Shown here in pieces: positions 1-10,803 of a DNA stretch of 64,000 bases. Both the position numbers and the translations under genes were made by a program. The notes below the pieces were generated by a model that worked only from the letters and a program-made list of their open reading frames with translations, did no database searches and was not told where the DNA came from. Origin of the DNA: JABDQA01 sp963824415 (GTDB lineage Bacteria > Desulfobacterota > Desulfobulbia > Desulfobulbales > Desulfocapsaceae); NCBI GenBank assembly GCA_963824415.1, contig CAWGPM010000010.1:1-64000 (forward strand). The letters run 5' to 3'. Position 1 is the first letter of the stretch. Every line of letters begins with the position of its first letter.

Positions 1-50
1 ATTTTCTCGTTTGCCTTGATCTTGGACTAAATCTTCGTTTTTTCCCCTTG
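1..50. repeat. degenerate partial copy of the ~141-bp MITE-like repeat
   Basis: The first ~45 bases resemble the right-hand arm of the repeats at 9444-9584 and 46209-46349: the shared run GCCTTGAT.TTGGAC and the flanking T-rich stretches line up. The left part lies outside the window and the terminal GGCTC end is not recognisable, so this is a diverged or truncated copy. Confidence 0.35.
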
Positions 51-135
51 CGGTCTTTTTACATCTTGGCCAGGTATGAATCTTGTCCGAACGTTGCCCG
101 GCCTGGCTGTTAGTTTTTGGAGAACTATTTCTGTT

Positions 136-1919
136 TTAAAACAGCCGGACCAACGGAATCAGGAACATTCCTGCCACCACCACGAAGATGTTGAGCGGGA
201 TGCCGAGTTTCAGATAATCCGTGAAGCTGTATCCGCCGGGACCGTAGACCATGAGGTTGGTCTGGTAGCCCACCGGCGTGGCAAAGCAGGCACTGGCGCC
301 GAAACAGATGCCGATGATAAAGGGTTTGGGGTCGACTCCTATGCCAAGGCGGTGGAGATGGCAATGGGCAGCAGCAGTACCGCGGTGGCGTTGTTGCTGA
401 GGAGCTGGGTGCAGATGCTGGTGAGGAGGATGATTGCCGCCGAGGACAATGAGTTGGCGAAAAACCGCAAAAAGAGCTGAGAAAGGTTTCGGCATAGAGC
501 TGGCTGGCACCTGTCTTCTGCATGGCCGTGCCAAGGGCGATGGTTCCGGCGATGAGCAGCAGCACATCGCCCTGCAGCGCCCGGTAGGCATCGCGCATCT
601 GCAGGCAGCCGGTGATGATCATCAGAAAGGCGGCCGTCAGGGCACAGGTCATGATGTCGGCAATGCCCAGGGTGGCGGTGCCGATCATGCAGATAAAGTT
701 GATGATCGACCACCAGGCCTTGCGCTTATGGACCAGTTCTTCATAGACATCTTCAATGACGATATATTCCGTGCCGGAGCGGATCGATTCCAGTTTGCTT
801 TCATGACACCAGATAAGCAGAATATCACCGGTCTGCAGACGGACATCATGGATCTGCCTTTCCGTCAGATGCAGGTTGGTGCGTTTGACGGCGATGATGT
901 TGACATCGGGGTCCTTGGCGAGATGTGTGCTGTAGAGTTGCTGGCCGCGCAGGGTCGAGTGGGGGGAGATGATCAGTTCCACGACGATTGGCGCGTCTTT
1001 TTGTGCGCCGAGAACCAGATCCTTTTCCGACGACGGCAGCTCCACCTCTTCATTGTGCAGGATGGCCACCAGGTCATTGAGCGAGCCCTTCACCAGCAGG
1101 ATATCTTCTGCGGCGATGGTCAACTTCACCCTGTCGGGTGGTAGATATGTGATTTTTTGATCAGTTCAAGCACGTTGATGCTGGGGTATTTCTTCCTCGA
1201 AGATTTCGTCCGGGCTCTTGCCGATAAGGTTGCTTTCGCCGGAATTTTCAATTCGGCCAGATACTGGCGGTGGTCACTGTCCTGCAGCTGGCAGATCGGG
1301 TTGGCCAGGGCCGGAAGCACTTTCGGGGCGACAAAATAGAGGAAGATAATACCGGCTATGGCCAGCGGAACGCCGAGGGTTGCCAGTTCGAACATGGATC
1401 AGGCCGTCGTAGCCGAACTGACACTGAGATCGCTGATGATGATATTGGTTGAGGTGCCGATAAGGGTGCAGGTGCCGGCCAGAATTGAGGCGTAGGACAC
1501 CGGAATAAGAAATTTTGACGGACTGAGGCCGAATTCGCAGCACATGGTCATGACCACCGGGATGAAAAGGATGACCACCGGCGTGTTATTGATAAAGGCC
1601 GAGGCAAGGCCACGGAAAGCAAGATGATGATCAGGGCCAGCTTGTAATTGCCGCGGGCGATCTTGATGATCTTTCTGCCGAGGAATTCAACGCCTCCGGT
1701 GCGCATCATCCCCTTTGACACGACAAACATTGCCCCGACGGTAATCACCGCCGGGTTGGCAAAGCCGCCGATCGCCTCTTTCGGGGTGAGAATGCGGCTG
1801 ACCACCAGCAGGACCATGATGCCGATGGCTGTGAGGTCAACGGAGATTTTTTCGGTTATGAGCAGGTAGAGGGTAAGATAAGTATCGCTGAAATTATCCA
1901 GATATCCATGCCAGCGCAT
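136..1919 (-). pseudogene. SLC13-family anion permease with central RCK_C/TrkA-C domain, frameshifted
   Basis: An inner-membrane DASS/SLC13-type carrier for sulfate or dicarboxylates. Read on the minus strand, the pieces follow in order: an N-terminal membrane part starting at 1919 (VDLTAIGIMVLL, then the family motif around GGFANPAVITVGAMF), a middle segment starting MFELATLGVPLAIAG near 1395, soluble RCK_C-like domains (about 1130-750, with LTERQIHDVRLQTGD), and a C-terminal membrane part (FGASACFATPVGYQTN, ending IPLVRLF at 136). The total span suits a ~595-residue permease with TrkA-C domains. The frame changes near 1610, 1400, 1130, 470 and 350. Conserved motifs are intact on both sides of each break, so sequence error is as likely as true decay. 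No clear ribosome binding site precedes the ATG at 1919. Confidence 0.75.
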
Positions 1920-1952
1920 TTGAGACGGGTATTTTTGTGCAAATACCCTAGA

Positions 1953-2210
1953 CAGAATATTTCATGGAAAAACAATGAAAAATATTATTATCTGAACAAT
2001 ATCAAAAGTTTGATCTAAAGTTATACAATTATGCAAACAACACAGTTTGTACCCTTTAGAAGCAGTGCTGAAAAGACAGCATTTCCACCCTTCGGGCGAG
2101 TCGAGACGGCCTGCTATCCCGCGTCGCTTTTGGGGAAGGCATATTACATATATAGCCTTGCCCAAGTCTCCCTGGCTAGCAGGCCGTCTCAACACGTGAA
2201 ATATTCAGGA
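1953..2210 (-). repeat. 258-bp MITE-like element, copy A (inverted relative to copy B)
   Basis: On the minus strand this sequence matches 10804-11061 over its full length with scattered substitutions. The ends form an inverted repeat (cAGAATATTTCATG at the left, CACGTGAAATATTCagg at the right). Inside, GAGACGGCCTGCTA at 2104-2117 pairs with TAGCAGGCCGTCTC at 2177-2190, and a nested stem GGGGAAGGC/GCCTTGCCC lies within, so the centre would fold into a long hairpin. TAGA flanks both sides (1949-1952 and 2211-2214). Shifted by one base the duplication is CTAG/ATAG, which resembles the YTAR target of IS5 elements. It lies between the SLC13 and NUDIX genes and encodes no convincing protein. Confidence 0.75.
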
Positions 2211-2323
2211 TAGAAGACGACCATCGAGGCGAAAGAAGTTTAACTATAAGTATGATTACCTGCCGGGAAAGTCAGAACAGCCGATGAAACTCCGGCTGGA
2301 TTGAAAAGAAGCTGCTAATCAGG

Positions 2324-2874
2324 CTACTGCAGATTGCGCGGCTCGAAGTCGAAATAGGAGCAGAGCAGCCCGTAGGTGAAGCCCCACACATAATAGTCAT
2401 TCAACGGGAAGACCGGACGCATCATGCCGGGCAGCACTTCCACGCAGCGATGCTTTTCGGCCTTGGTAAACGAGGCAGAAACTAGAGCCACAGGTAACTC
2501 TCAATTTCTTTTTCTTCAACCAGCACCTCAGGCCTGATGCCAATTTCAAAGACATAGGGCTGAACCAGAACGGGCGCCATCACATTGCGACCAGCGCGGG
2601 CCGGTGGGAGGATCTGTGAGAGATTATCAGGACCGAGATCGATGCCGGTCTCCTCGAACACTTCCCGGACGCAGGTGTCGTAAATGGTTTCGTCCTGCCT
2701 TTCCCGGCGTCCCCCCGGAAAGGCATAATGACCGGACCATGGATCACGCTCACTCTGTATACGGCGCAGCAGCAGGATAGACTCTCGAGGAAACCTGCAC
2801 CTGATGATGGCCACCGCCGCTTCAGGCTCGGCCACCGATCCCGCCTGGCTCACGTGAGGTGCTGCTTCTTTCAT
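2324..2874 (-). pseudogene. NUDIX hydrolase, possible CoA/nucleotide pyrophosphatase, frameshifted near the 3' end
   Basis: A NUDIX-fold pyrophosphatase. The NUDIX box is complete: GGRRERQDETIYDTCVREV followed by FEETGI, fitting GX5EX7REUXEEXGU. The preceding SGHYAFPGG is typical of CoA-diphosphatase-like members. Residues before MKEAAP (start at 2874) look unlike the family, so that ATG is preferred over an upstream in-frame one at 3126. The reading frame closes early at 2482 after ESYLWL. One base further on, another frame continues with family-like sequence (FTKAEKHRCVEVLPGM, then VWGFTYGLL) to a stop at 2324, so a single frameshift near 2480 splits the gene. Confidence 0.6.
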
Positions 2875-3140
2875 CAACCGTATTGATTCCTTATACGGAA
2901 AAATTTCCGCTACGACGCTTTGGTTACACTTATTAATGCCACTTACTATAGCTCCAGCAGAGTTCAACTCAACGGTTGGAATCGTACGCAACTGTGTCGA
3001 CACCGCTCCGAGCCGGTCAATGTTTCTGCCACCGGGAAACGAAGTGGTGTCTGACACAAAGTAAATGGATTTTGATTTAAGGTCGAAAAATGGTACATAC
3101 AGGCTGGACATGTTGCAGCACAACAACTAGCTTTTTTGCC

Positions 3141-5990
3141 ATGCTGCCCAAGATTAGCCGGAGGATTTTTAGGCGTGAAAGACTCATATCGTGCGTTTCA
3201 TACCAGTATGGGAGAACGAGTACCAGACCCAGTTTCATAACCGATTCATTGCGGACGCCGTGGCAATAAGGGGCTGATGCCATTTTTTATCGGCTGGTGC
3301 CGCAACGTTATGTCGATGTGGAAAATGAGGACGAGGTGCGCCTGGTATTGCGCGAAGCCCGCAAACGCAAACTCCCAGTAACCTTTCGGGCCGCAGGTAC
3401 CATCCTTTCGGGCCAGTCCATCACCGACTCGATCCTGGTTCGTCTGGGCCGGAGGCTGGGAAATTGCCGCGTTTCACGGTGACGGCAGACCTCATCACCT
3501 GCAGCCAGGCATCATCGGCGCTCACGCCAATCGGCTACTGGCGCCCTTCGGTCGCAAGATCGGCCCGGACCCGGCCTCCATCAACGCCGCCATGATCGGT
3601 GGGATCGCGGCCAACAACGCCAGCGGCATGTGCTGCGGCACGGCCCAGAACAGCTACCGGACCGTGAGCAGCATGCGCTCATCTTCCAGGACGGCACCCT
3701 GCTGGACACCGGCGATGCGAAAAGCCGGGAACGGTTTGCCGCCACCCACGCGGGATGCTCAATGCCCTCGCCGATCTCGCCGCCCGCGTGAAGGCCGATG
3801 CGGCCCTGGCCGGCCGGATCCGCCACAAATTCCAAATGAAGAACACCACCGGCTACAGCCTCAATGCCCTGGTCGACTTCGACGATCCCTTCGACATCAT
3901 CACCCACCTGATGATCGGATCCGAGGGCACCCTCGGGTTCATTGCCGAGATCGTCTACGACACGGTGGTGGAAGACCCGCACAAGGCCAGTTCCCTGATG
4001 GTCTTTCCGGACGTGCAGGACCGCCTGCTCGGCTGCTTCGATCTTGCGCGGGGGGCCGGTGGCGGCCGTTGAGCTGATGGACCGCGCGGCCCTGCGGTCG
4101 GTGGAAAACAAGGCCGGCATGCCGGGCTTTCTCAAGTCCCTGTCGGCGCGGCCAGCGCCCTGCTGGTCGAAACCCGCGCCTGCGACCCGTCCACCCTGGG
4201 CAACACGGACCGGTGGCCCAAGCGACTGGCTGCCCTGCCCCTCGAACGGCCGATCCAATTCACCGACAAGCCGGCCGAGTACGCCAGGAACTGTGGGACA
4301 TCCGCAAGGGGCTGTTCCCGGCCGTCGGCGCTGTGCGGCAGGTCGGCACCACGGTCATCATCGAGGATGTGGCCTTTCCCATCGCCGAACTGGCCGCCGC
4401 CACGGTCGACCTGCAGGCGCCTGATGACCGATATCGCCTATCACGAGGCCATTATCTTCGGCCACGCCCTCGAGGGCAACCTGCACTTTGTCTTCACCCA
4501 GGATTTCGCAACGCCGACGAGGTCGATCGCTACCGGCGCTTCATGCACGCCGTCTGTGAGATGGTGGTGCACGGCTACGACGGGTCCCTGAAGGCCGAAC
4601 ACGGCACCGGCCGCAACATGGCCCCCTATGTGGAAATGGAATGGGGGCCGGACGCCTACGAGCTGATGTGCGAAATCAAGTCGATTTTCGACCCCGAAAT
4701 CTCCTCAATCCCGGCGTGATCCTAAACGACAACCCCCGTGTGCACGTCGAAAATTTAAAACCCCTGCCGGCCACCCATTCCCTGGTCGACAAATGCATCG
4801 AGTGCGGATTCTGCGAGGCGGTCTGCCCTCCAAGAACCTGACCCTGACCCCGCGCCAGCGCATTGTCGTCCAGCGCGAAATGTCGCGCCTGCATCGTCAG
4901 GGCGCCAACACCCGGCGCCTGAAGCACCTTGCCAGACGACTACCGTTACCAGGGCGAGCAGACCTGCGCCACCGACGGCCTGTGCGAGATCAGCTGCCCG
5001 GTGGACATCAACACCGGTGAGCTGACCAAGGCCCTGCGCGAGGCCGAACGCCAGGCGCCCTTGCAAAAAAGGGCCGATCGGGCCGCCGCCCATTTCAACG
5101 GGGTGACCGCCGGCCTGCGCGTCGGGCTTTCAGCGGCCGACCTGGCCCACCGGACCCTGGGCACCTGGAGGAATGACCTCGCTGGCCGCTCGCGCCCGTG
5201 ACGTCAGCGGCAACCGCCTGCCTCTCTGGAACCTCTATATGCCGACGGCGTCGACGGGCCGAAGCCGAAACCTCGGTACCAGTCACCTCCGAGCGAGTGG
5301 TTTACTTTCCCAGCTGCATCGCCGCGCCATGGGCGGCCCGCCCAGGGAGGACACGGAGCGGCAGAGTCTGCCGGAGAGACGGCCTCACTGCTCAACAAGG
5401 CCGGGTACGACGTCCTCTTTCCCGACAATGGATACTCTCTGCTGCGGCCAGGCCTTTGAGAGCAAGGGTTTATGGCAGGCGGATCGCAAGGCGGGCGAGC
5501 TCTCAGGATGCTCATGGCAGGCCTCGAGGAACGGGACCATCCCGGTTCTCTGCGACACCAGTCCCTGTTTGCACCGCATAAAACAGACGCTGACAAACGG
5601 CTCGAGCTCTATGAACCGATTGAGTTCGTGCTGAAGTTTCTGATGGATAGGCTGAGTTCACCCAGAAAGATACCACGGTCGCCGTTCACCCGACCTGCAG
5701 CACCAGAAAGATGGGACTGGCAAGCAGCTCTAGGAACTCGCCAGGCGCTGCGCCACCAGGGTGGTATGGCCCGAGGACGTCGACTGCTGCGGCTTTGCCG
5801 GCGACCGGGGCTTTAATTTCCCGGAATTAAACAAGTCGGCTCTTGATGATCTCGAAGAGACGGTTGCTCCTGCGAGGCGGGCTACTCGACCAGCAAGACC
5901 TGCGAGATAGGATTGTCCCTGCATGCCGGTATTCCTTACCGCTCGATGCTCTACCTGGTCGATGAGGTTACTGAACCAATAGAAGGGTAG
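3141..5990 (+). pseudogene. FAD-linked oxidase / D-lactate dehydrogenase with Fe-S and CCG domains, multiply frameshifted
   Basis: A ~950-residue flavin/iron-sulfur 2-hydroxyacid dehydrogenase of the cytoplasmic D-lactate dehydrogenase type (FAD_binding_4, FAD-oxidase C, 4Fe-4S, CCG). Segments in order: FYRLVPQRYVDVENEDEV (3285), QPGIIGAHANRLLAPFGRK and IGGIAANNASGMCCGTAQ (3500-3650), GYSLNALVDF and MIGSEGTLGFIAE (3850-3950), HALEGNLHFVFTQD (4460), GYDGSLKAEHGTGRNMAPY (4573), the cluster motif CIECGFCEAVCP (4795), CATDGLCEISCPVDI (4969), CCGQAFESKG (5440), and CCGFAGDRGF in the CCG domain (5780). The protein ends at 5990 after LVDEVTEPIEG. An in-frame TAA sits at 3267, and at least ten frame changes follow. 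The many intact catalytic and cluster motifs argue for base-calling indels. Confidence 0.75.
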
Positions 5991-6051
5991 GAGCCAGCGC
6001 CGGCTCCGGAACAGGTTCTGGCCATAGAAGATGTTGATGCAGGGAAACGGC

Positions 6052-7427
6052 TCAGTCCTGCTGGGGGACGCAACAGTTTATTCCCTGTTTTTTGGCCGCA
6101 GCCAGGGCCGATTCGGCCCGGCGGACAAAGGCTTGTGACTCTTCTGAGCCGCGGGGAAAAAGCTGACCCCGAAGCAGCAGGTCAGCGGACGGCTGGTCGA
6201 AAACGTCTTCTCGCCAATCAGCAGAAGTAGTTTTTCAGCAAACAGCACCGCCTGTTCGAGGCTTATCCCGGGTGCAAGAACAACGAATTCAGCCGATCCG
6301 AAGCGGGCCAGTATATCCGTTCGCCTGATGTTGTCGCCAACCAGGTCGACCAGTTCCTGCAGAACACGGTCGCCGGCCTGGGTACCGAGTTCCTCATTGA
6401 TTGCCCTGAAATTATCGATGCCGAACATCACCATGGACAACGGGGTCTGATAGCGATTCGAGCGCGTTGTTTCCTTGGCAAGTTCCTGTTCAAGGTAACT
6501 GCGGTTGTAGGCCGCGGTCAGGGTATCGGTTCGGCTCTGTTGCTCAAGCCTTTTGTTCAAGGAACTAATCGTCTGCCGGTTCTGCTCTTCACTCTGACGA
6601 TAGGCTGCCAGCGTCCGGTCTTCTTATCTGGCCCCGGCAGCTTTGCTGAAGGCAACGGCCAGCAGGATCCCGCCGATAAACAATATGGACAGCAGCAGCA
6701 GATCGCGGCGCAGTCCATTTTTCCCGGTCGCCGCCATATCTGCGACAAGTTGGTCGATCTCATCGAGATCGACGCCCTTGGCAATCACCCAGTTCCATTC
6801 AGGATAGAGTTTGAAATAGCTCAGTCTCGCCGATCCGCTAACCGGTTGATTCGTCCTGACGGCTGTATGAATAAATCAGAAAAGATTCCCCGCTGCTGCG
6901 GATATCCTTCATAAAAGCCTTGCGGTAGTAGTTGCCGGCCGCATCGGTTTCATCGTCGGAGAGTTTTTTCCCAGCCAGGTCGGGGCGCTGTGGGTTGAAA
7001 AGCATGGTCGCAAAATTTTTGCCGCCGGCCAGATCGTGCAGTTCGTAGATAAAAAAATAATTCTGCCCGTGCGCACCGGGATCTCTGCCAGTGTCTCGAG
7101 CAGAAACTGCTTAGTCTGCTCGGTTGCATACCCTGCCCCGCGTCTTCACGGCCTAACTCGTCAATAGCAATATCGACGTAGCTGCGATGCAGCTCTTCGG
7201 TACCAGTGCGCTGCCGTCTATCCAGAAGATGAGCGCTTCGACGTCGTGCTTGAGACGACTCTTCTGCTGGCTGATCAACTGCTGCTCGAATGCAGCGAAA
7301 TCAGAAGCCGCACCGCGGGATTGTTTGTGAAGCAAAAGTGCGCCGGCACCGCAGACCATCACTGCCGCAACGATCACACTGTAGACAAAACCGCCCGACC
7401 GATAGTTTTCTCACCGCCCTGCTGCAT
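6052..7427 (-). pseudogene. membrane sensor with Cache domain and degenerate GGDEF domain, frameshifted
   Basis: A one-component signalling protein. From 7427 (ATG preceded by AGGAGG) it has a short cytoplasmic start, a transmembrane helix (VIVAAVMVCGAGALLL), a periplasmic sCache-like region (NPQRPDLAGKKLSDDETDA, read across frames near 7000-6940), a second membrane segment near 6720-6640 (DLLLLSILFIGGILLAVAF), and a GGDEF domain from about 6540. The signature motif reads GSAEF rather than GG(D/E)EF (near 6295), so cyclase activity is unlikely unless this is an error. Frames change near 7385, 7140, 6880-6600 and 6175. The true C-terminus continues to 6052 (AAAKKQGINCCVPQQD). Stand-alone product with no evident partner. 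Confidence 0.65.
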
Positions 7428-7537
7428 ACACCTCCTGAATTACATTTTTGCTTGAAGGTCTCAGCAAATCAACCGTCCGAGATGGTCCAATTCCTGCATC
7501 ACACGCCTTCCTTTTATGATTTTATGAGGAATTAAAA

Positions 7538-9341
7538 TTAATTACCACCTGCTTTTTGAATTTCTTCCAGAAACACCTCGCCATAACGTTCACATTTGGA
7601 GAGGCCGACACCGTGCACACCCTGCATTTCCTCAAGCGTTGCCGGCCGTTTTACCGCCATATCGACCAGGGTTTTGTCATGGAAAATCACAAACGGGGGC
7701 ACCCCCGCCTGCTCCGCGCACCTGCTGCGGACCTGCCGCAACCGTTCAAAGAGTTCCTGGTCATAATGCATATCCAATTGGACCTGGCGTTTTTTCCGGG
7801 CTGAGCCTGTCGTTTGGCGCAGCCGAGGCCTGGCCATTTCCAGGCCTTCCTCCCCGCGCAGCAGCGGCCAGGCCGCGTCCTTCAATCGCAGGACCGAATA
7901 ATTGCCCACGTCCTGTTCAAGGTATCCGTGATGCACCAGGTGACGCAAAAGGCTGCCCCAGTATTCCTGGCTCTGATCGGCCCCGATCGCGTAGGTGGAC
8001 AACCGGTCATGTCCGAACTTGATGACCCGCTCTTTTTGCGAGCCCCGCAGCACATCGATCACATGGCCCATCCCGAAACGCTGGCCCGACCCGTAGACGC
8101 AGGAGAGGCCTTGCGGGCATCGTCGGTGACATCGACCATTTCCGGCGGATTGAGGCAGATATCGCAGTTGCCGCAGTCCTCCTGCGAGCACGCTCGCCGA
8201 AGTAGCCGAGCAGAATCCGGCGCCGGCAGCTCAGGGCCTCGGCAAAGCCGACCATGGCGTTGAGCTTGTGGAGTTCGATGCGCTTTCTGTTCCGGATTGT
8301 TGCCTTTCTCAATCAGGCCGCGGGCCACGGCAATATCGCCATAGCCGAAGAGCAGCAGGGCCTCGGCCGGCAAGGCCGTCGCGGCCGGCCCGGCCGGTTT
8401 CCTGGTAGTAGCTTTCGATATTTTTCGGCATGTCGTAATGGACCACAAAGCGGACGTTGGACTTGTCTATCCCCATGCCGAAGGCGACCGTGGCCACGAT
8501 GATCGCTGACCTCGTCCCTTAGAAAATCGTCCTGCACCTGTTTGCGCTCGCGCCGGCAGACCGGCGTGATAGGAAGCGGCCGGAAACCGGCCTCACGAGC
8601 TGGGCCGTCACCTGTTCCACCCGTTTGCGGCTCAGACAGTAGACGATACCCGCCTGGTCGGCTGGTGCGCTTCGAGAAAGGCCCGCAGCTGCTCCATAGG
8701 GTTTCTGCTTTGTCCAGCACGGTGTAGCGGATATTGGGCCGGTCAAAGCCGGCGATATAGGTACCGGGCTGCTGAAGTCGAGCCGGTCCAGGATATCGCG
8801 CCCGGGTATGGGGCTCCGCCGTGGCGGTCAGGGCGATCAGCGGGATTTCGGGGAACAGGCGGCGCAGCCGGCCAAGCTTGCTGTATTCCGGCCGGAAATC
8901 ATGGCCCCACTGCGAAATGCAGTGCGCTTCGTCAATGGCAAAGAGGGCGATGGGATCTCGCGAGCCGCTCGATAAACTCCTCGCTCATCAGACGCTCCGG
9001 GGCGACATAAAGGAGGTCCAGCTCCTCGCCGTGAAGCATGGCCAGCACCTGCCGGGCCTCGCCGCTCTTCAGGGAGGAGTTGTAGAAGTCGGCCTTCACG
9101 CCGCTTTCCTGCAGCGCATCGACCTGGTCCTTCATCAGGGAAATCAGGGGGGAGACCACAATGCCGACACCGGGCCGGTGCAGGGCCGGGATCTGGTAGC
9201 AGAGCGATTTGCCGCCGCCGGTGGGCATCAGGACAAAAGCGTCCTCTCCGCGGATGAGCCCATCGATGATCTCCTGCTGAAGGGCAGAAAGGTTTTATAG
9301 CCGAAATATTTTTTGAGCGTTTCAAGAACTGAAGATTGCAT
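7538..9341 (-). pseudogene. recQ: ATP-dependent DNA helicase RecQ, frameshifted
   Basis: A 3'-5' DNA helicase for recombination and fork repair. It starts at 9341 with MQSSVLETLKKYFGYKTF, the usual RecQ N-terminus. Walker A is MPTGGGKSLCYQIPAL (9228). Motifs Ia/Ib are VVSPLISLMKDQV and LLYVAPERL. The DEAH region is near 8950, motif VI QETGRAGRDG near 8400, zinc-binding cysteines CGNCDICLNPPEM lie near 8180-8140, and an HRDC domain follows (LVDMAVKRPATLEEMQGVHG near 7640). The ~1804-bp span equals about 601 codons, close to the family norm, but the frame changes at least six times (about 9290, 8935, 8770, 8650, 8500, 8330 and 8130). All helicase motifs are preserved, so this is probably a working gene damaged in the sequence. 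Confidence 0.8.
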
Positions 9342-9443
9342 AACCCTGACTGAAACGTGGATGATCGAAGACGTCGGATTGTCCGGTTCGAATATGTTGC
9401 ATGATACGGACAACGTGGTAAGAACAATTATTACCTGTTTTCA

Positions 9444-9584
9444 GAGCCACTTGCAAAACGTCTTTTTCGCCCAAACTCTGCGTTATGCTCAAAATTTTAT
9501 CCTCGGAATATTAAGTATATGCCTGCGTTAAAATTTTTCTCATGCCTTGATTTTGGACGAAAACCCTCATTTTGCAAAAGGCTC
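9444..9584. repeat. 141-bp MITE-like element, copy 1
   Basis: Near-identical (a few differences in 141 bases) to 46209-46349. The ends are imperfect inverted repeats: GAGCCACTTGCAAAA at the left and TTTTGCAAAAGGCTC at the right (13 of 15 pairs). The arms are partly complementary along the whole length, so it can fold back. It is flanked by TTCA on both sides (9440-9443 and 9585-9588), a likely 4-bp target duplication. It lies between recQ and the CorC gene. Confidence 0.8.
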
Positions 9585-9623
9585 TTCATAATAAAAATTT
9601 TGTCAAACAACGAATAAATTATC

Positions 9624-10727
9624 ATGGGACTTCTCGTTTTTTACGTTTTGCTTGCCCTGGGCGTATCATTTCTGTGCTCCATCATGGAGGCGGTGCTGCT
9701 GTCCATCTCGATGTCTTTTATCGCGCAGCAGCAGCAGGAGCGGCCCCAGCTCGGCGCCAAGTTGAAAAAGCTCAAGGACGATATCGACCAACCGCTGGCC
9801 GCAATATTGAGCCTCAATACCATTGCCCATACGGTCGGGGCCGCCGGGCCGGCGCCCAGGCCGCCTCGATCTTCGGCGACGCCTATATCGGGGTGATCTC
9901 GGCGGTGCTCACCCTGCTCATCCTGGTCCTGTCAGAAATCATTCCCAAAACCCTGGGAGCCGCCTATTGGCGCAGACTGACCCCGTTCGTGTCAGTCGCC
10001 CTGGAGATTACCACCTGGACCATGTGGCCGCTGGTCAAGATGGCGGAGGTCCTGACCCGGCTGATGACCAGAAACAGGCCCGGAAGAAAGCGTGCACCGG
10101 GACGAGTTCATCGCGCTGGCCGAGTTGGGCTCGCAGGAGGGCATTTTTCACCGCTATGAAGCCCGCGTTCTACAGAATCTGTTCTTTCTCAGAGATATCA
10201 GAACTCGGGATATCATGACCCCGCGCACCGTGGTCTATGCCTTGCCCGAATCGATGAGTGCCGAACAGGCAGTGGCCGAATGCGGCCGACTCTATTTTTC
10301 CCGTATTCCGGTGTACGGCGAAAACCTGGACGATATCAAGGGCTTCGTGCTGAAAAGTGAGATCCTGCAAGCCTCCCAGGAGACCCCTGAGAAATCGCTG
10401 AAGGATTTCTGCGGGCCCATCGTCGTGGTTTCCGGCGGCCTGAGCCTGCATGAATTGTTCGAACAGATGATGAACGAATCCACCCACATCGCGCTGGTGG
10501 TCGACCAATACGGTGGAACCGAAGGCATCGTCACCATGGAAGACTTCATCGAAACCCTGCTCGGGCTCGAGATTGTCGATGAGGTGGACAAGGTCGAAGA
10601 TATGCAGGAAATCGCCAGGAAACAGTGGCGTCGCCGGGCCCGGCGGTTGGGGCTGACCAAGGAAAATCTGGAGTCGGACCCGGAGCAGACTGCAATGCGC
10701 CCCGCCGATTCTTCACCTGCATCCTGA
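9624..10727 (+). pseudogene. CNNM/CorC-type membrane protein with CBS domain pair, two frameshifts
   Basis: A DUF21 (CNNM) transmembrane domain followed by two CBS domains, the architecture of Mg/Co transport-related CorC/HlyC-like proteins. The N-terminal helix is VFYVLLALGVSFLCSIMEAV. The second frame holds GDAYIGVISAVLTLLILVLSEIIPKTLG (9880-9960, the IPKT motif of DUF21). The third frame, from about 10092, carries RDIMTPRTVVYALPE, SRIPVYGENLDDIKG and VVDQYGGTEGIVTMED. Frame changes are near 9845 and 10085. The C-terminal transporter-associated CorC_HlyC domain is absent; the protein ends about 60 residues after the CBS pair. From the last frameshift (about 10.09 kb) rightwards the window is free of frame breaks until 58.6 kb. 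Confidence 0.8.
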
Positions 10728-10736
10728 TTACCTGAG

Positions 10737-10774
10737 ACGGGGCAGTCGGCCAGGTGCCGGCCTGCCCCGTTTTG
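10737..10774 (+). terminator. Rho-independent terminator after the CorC gene
   Basis: ACGGGGCAG (10737-10745) pairs with CTGCCCCGT (10762-10770), with an inner CGGC/GCCG stem in between, followed by TTTTG. It begins 9 bases after the CorC stop codon. Confidence 0.75.
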
Positions 10775-10803
10775 CTTTCTGCAGCGCTACCTGCTCGTTC
10801 TAA

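Noticed and set aside
434..1144. Plus-strand open frame over the SLC13 permease
   Set aside because: Antisense of a recognisable membrane protein; composition fits a shadow frame.
1962..2195. Open frame inside the 258-bp repeat (also in 10848-11051)
   Set aside because: It arises from repeat sequence; the two copies do not preserve it as a protein and it has no binding site.
3581..4258. Minus-strand open frame over the FAD oxidase
   Set aside because: Shadow frame; the plus strand carries conserved motifs in three frames.
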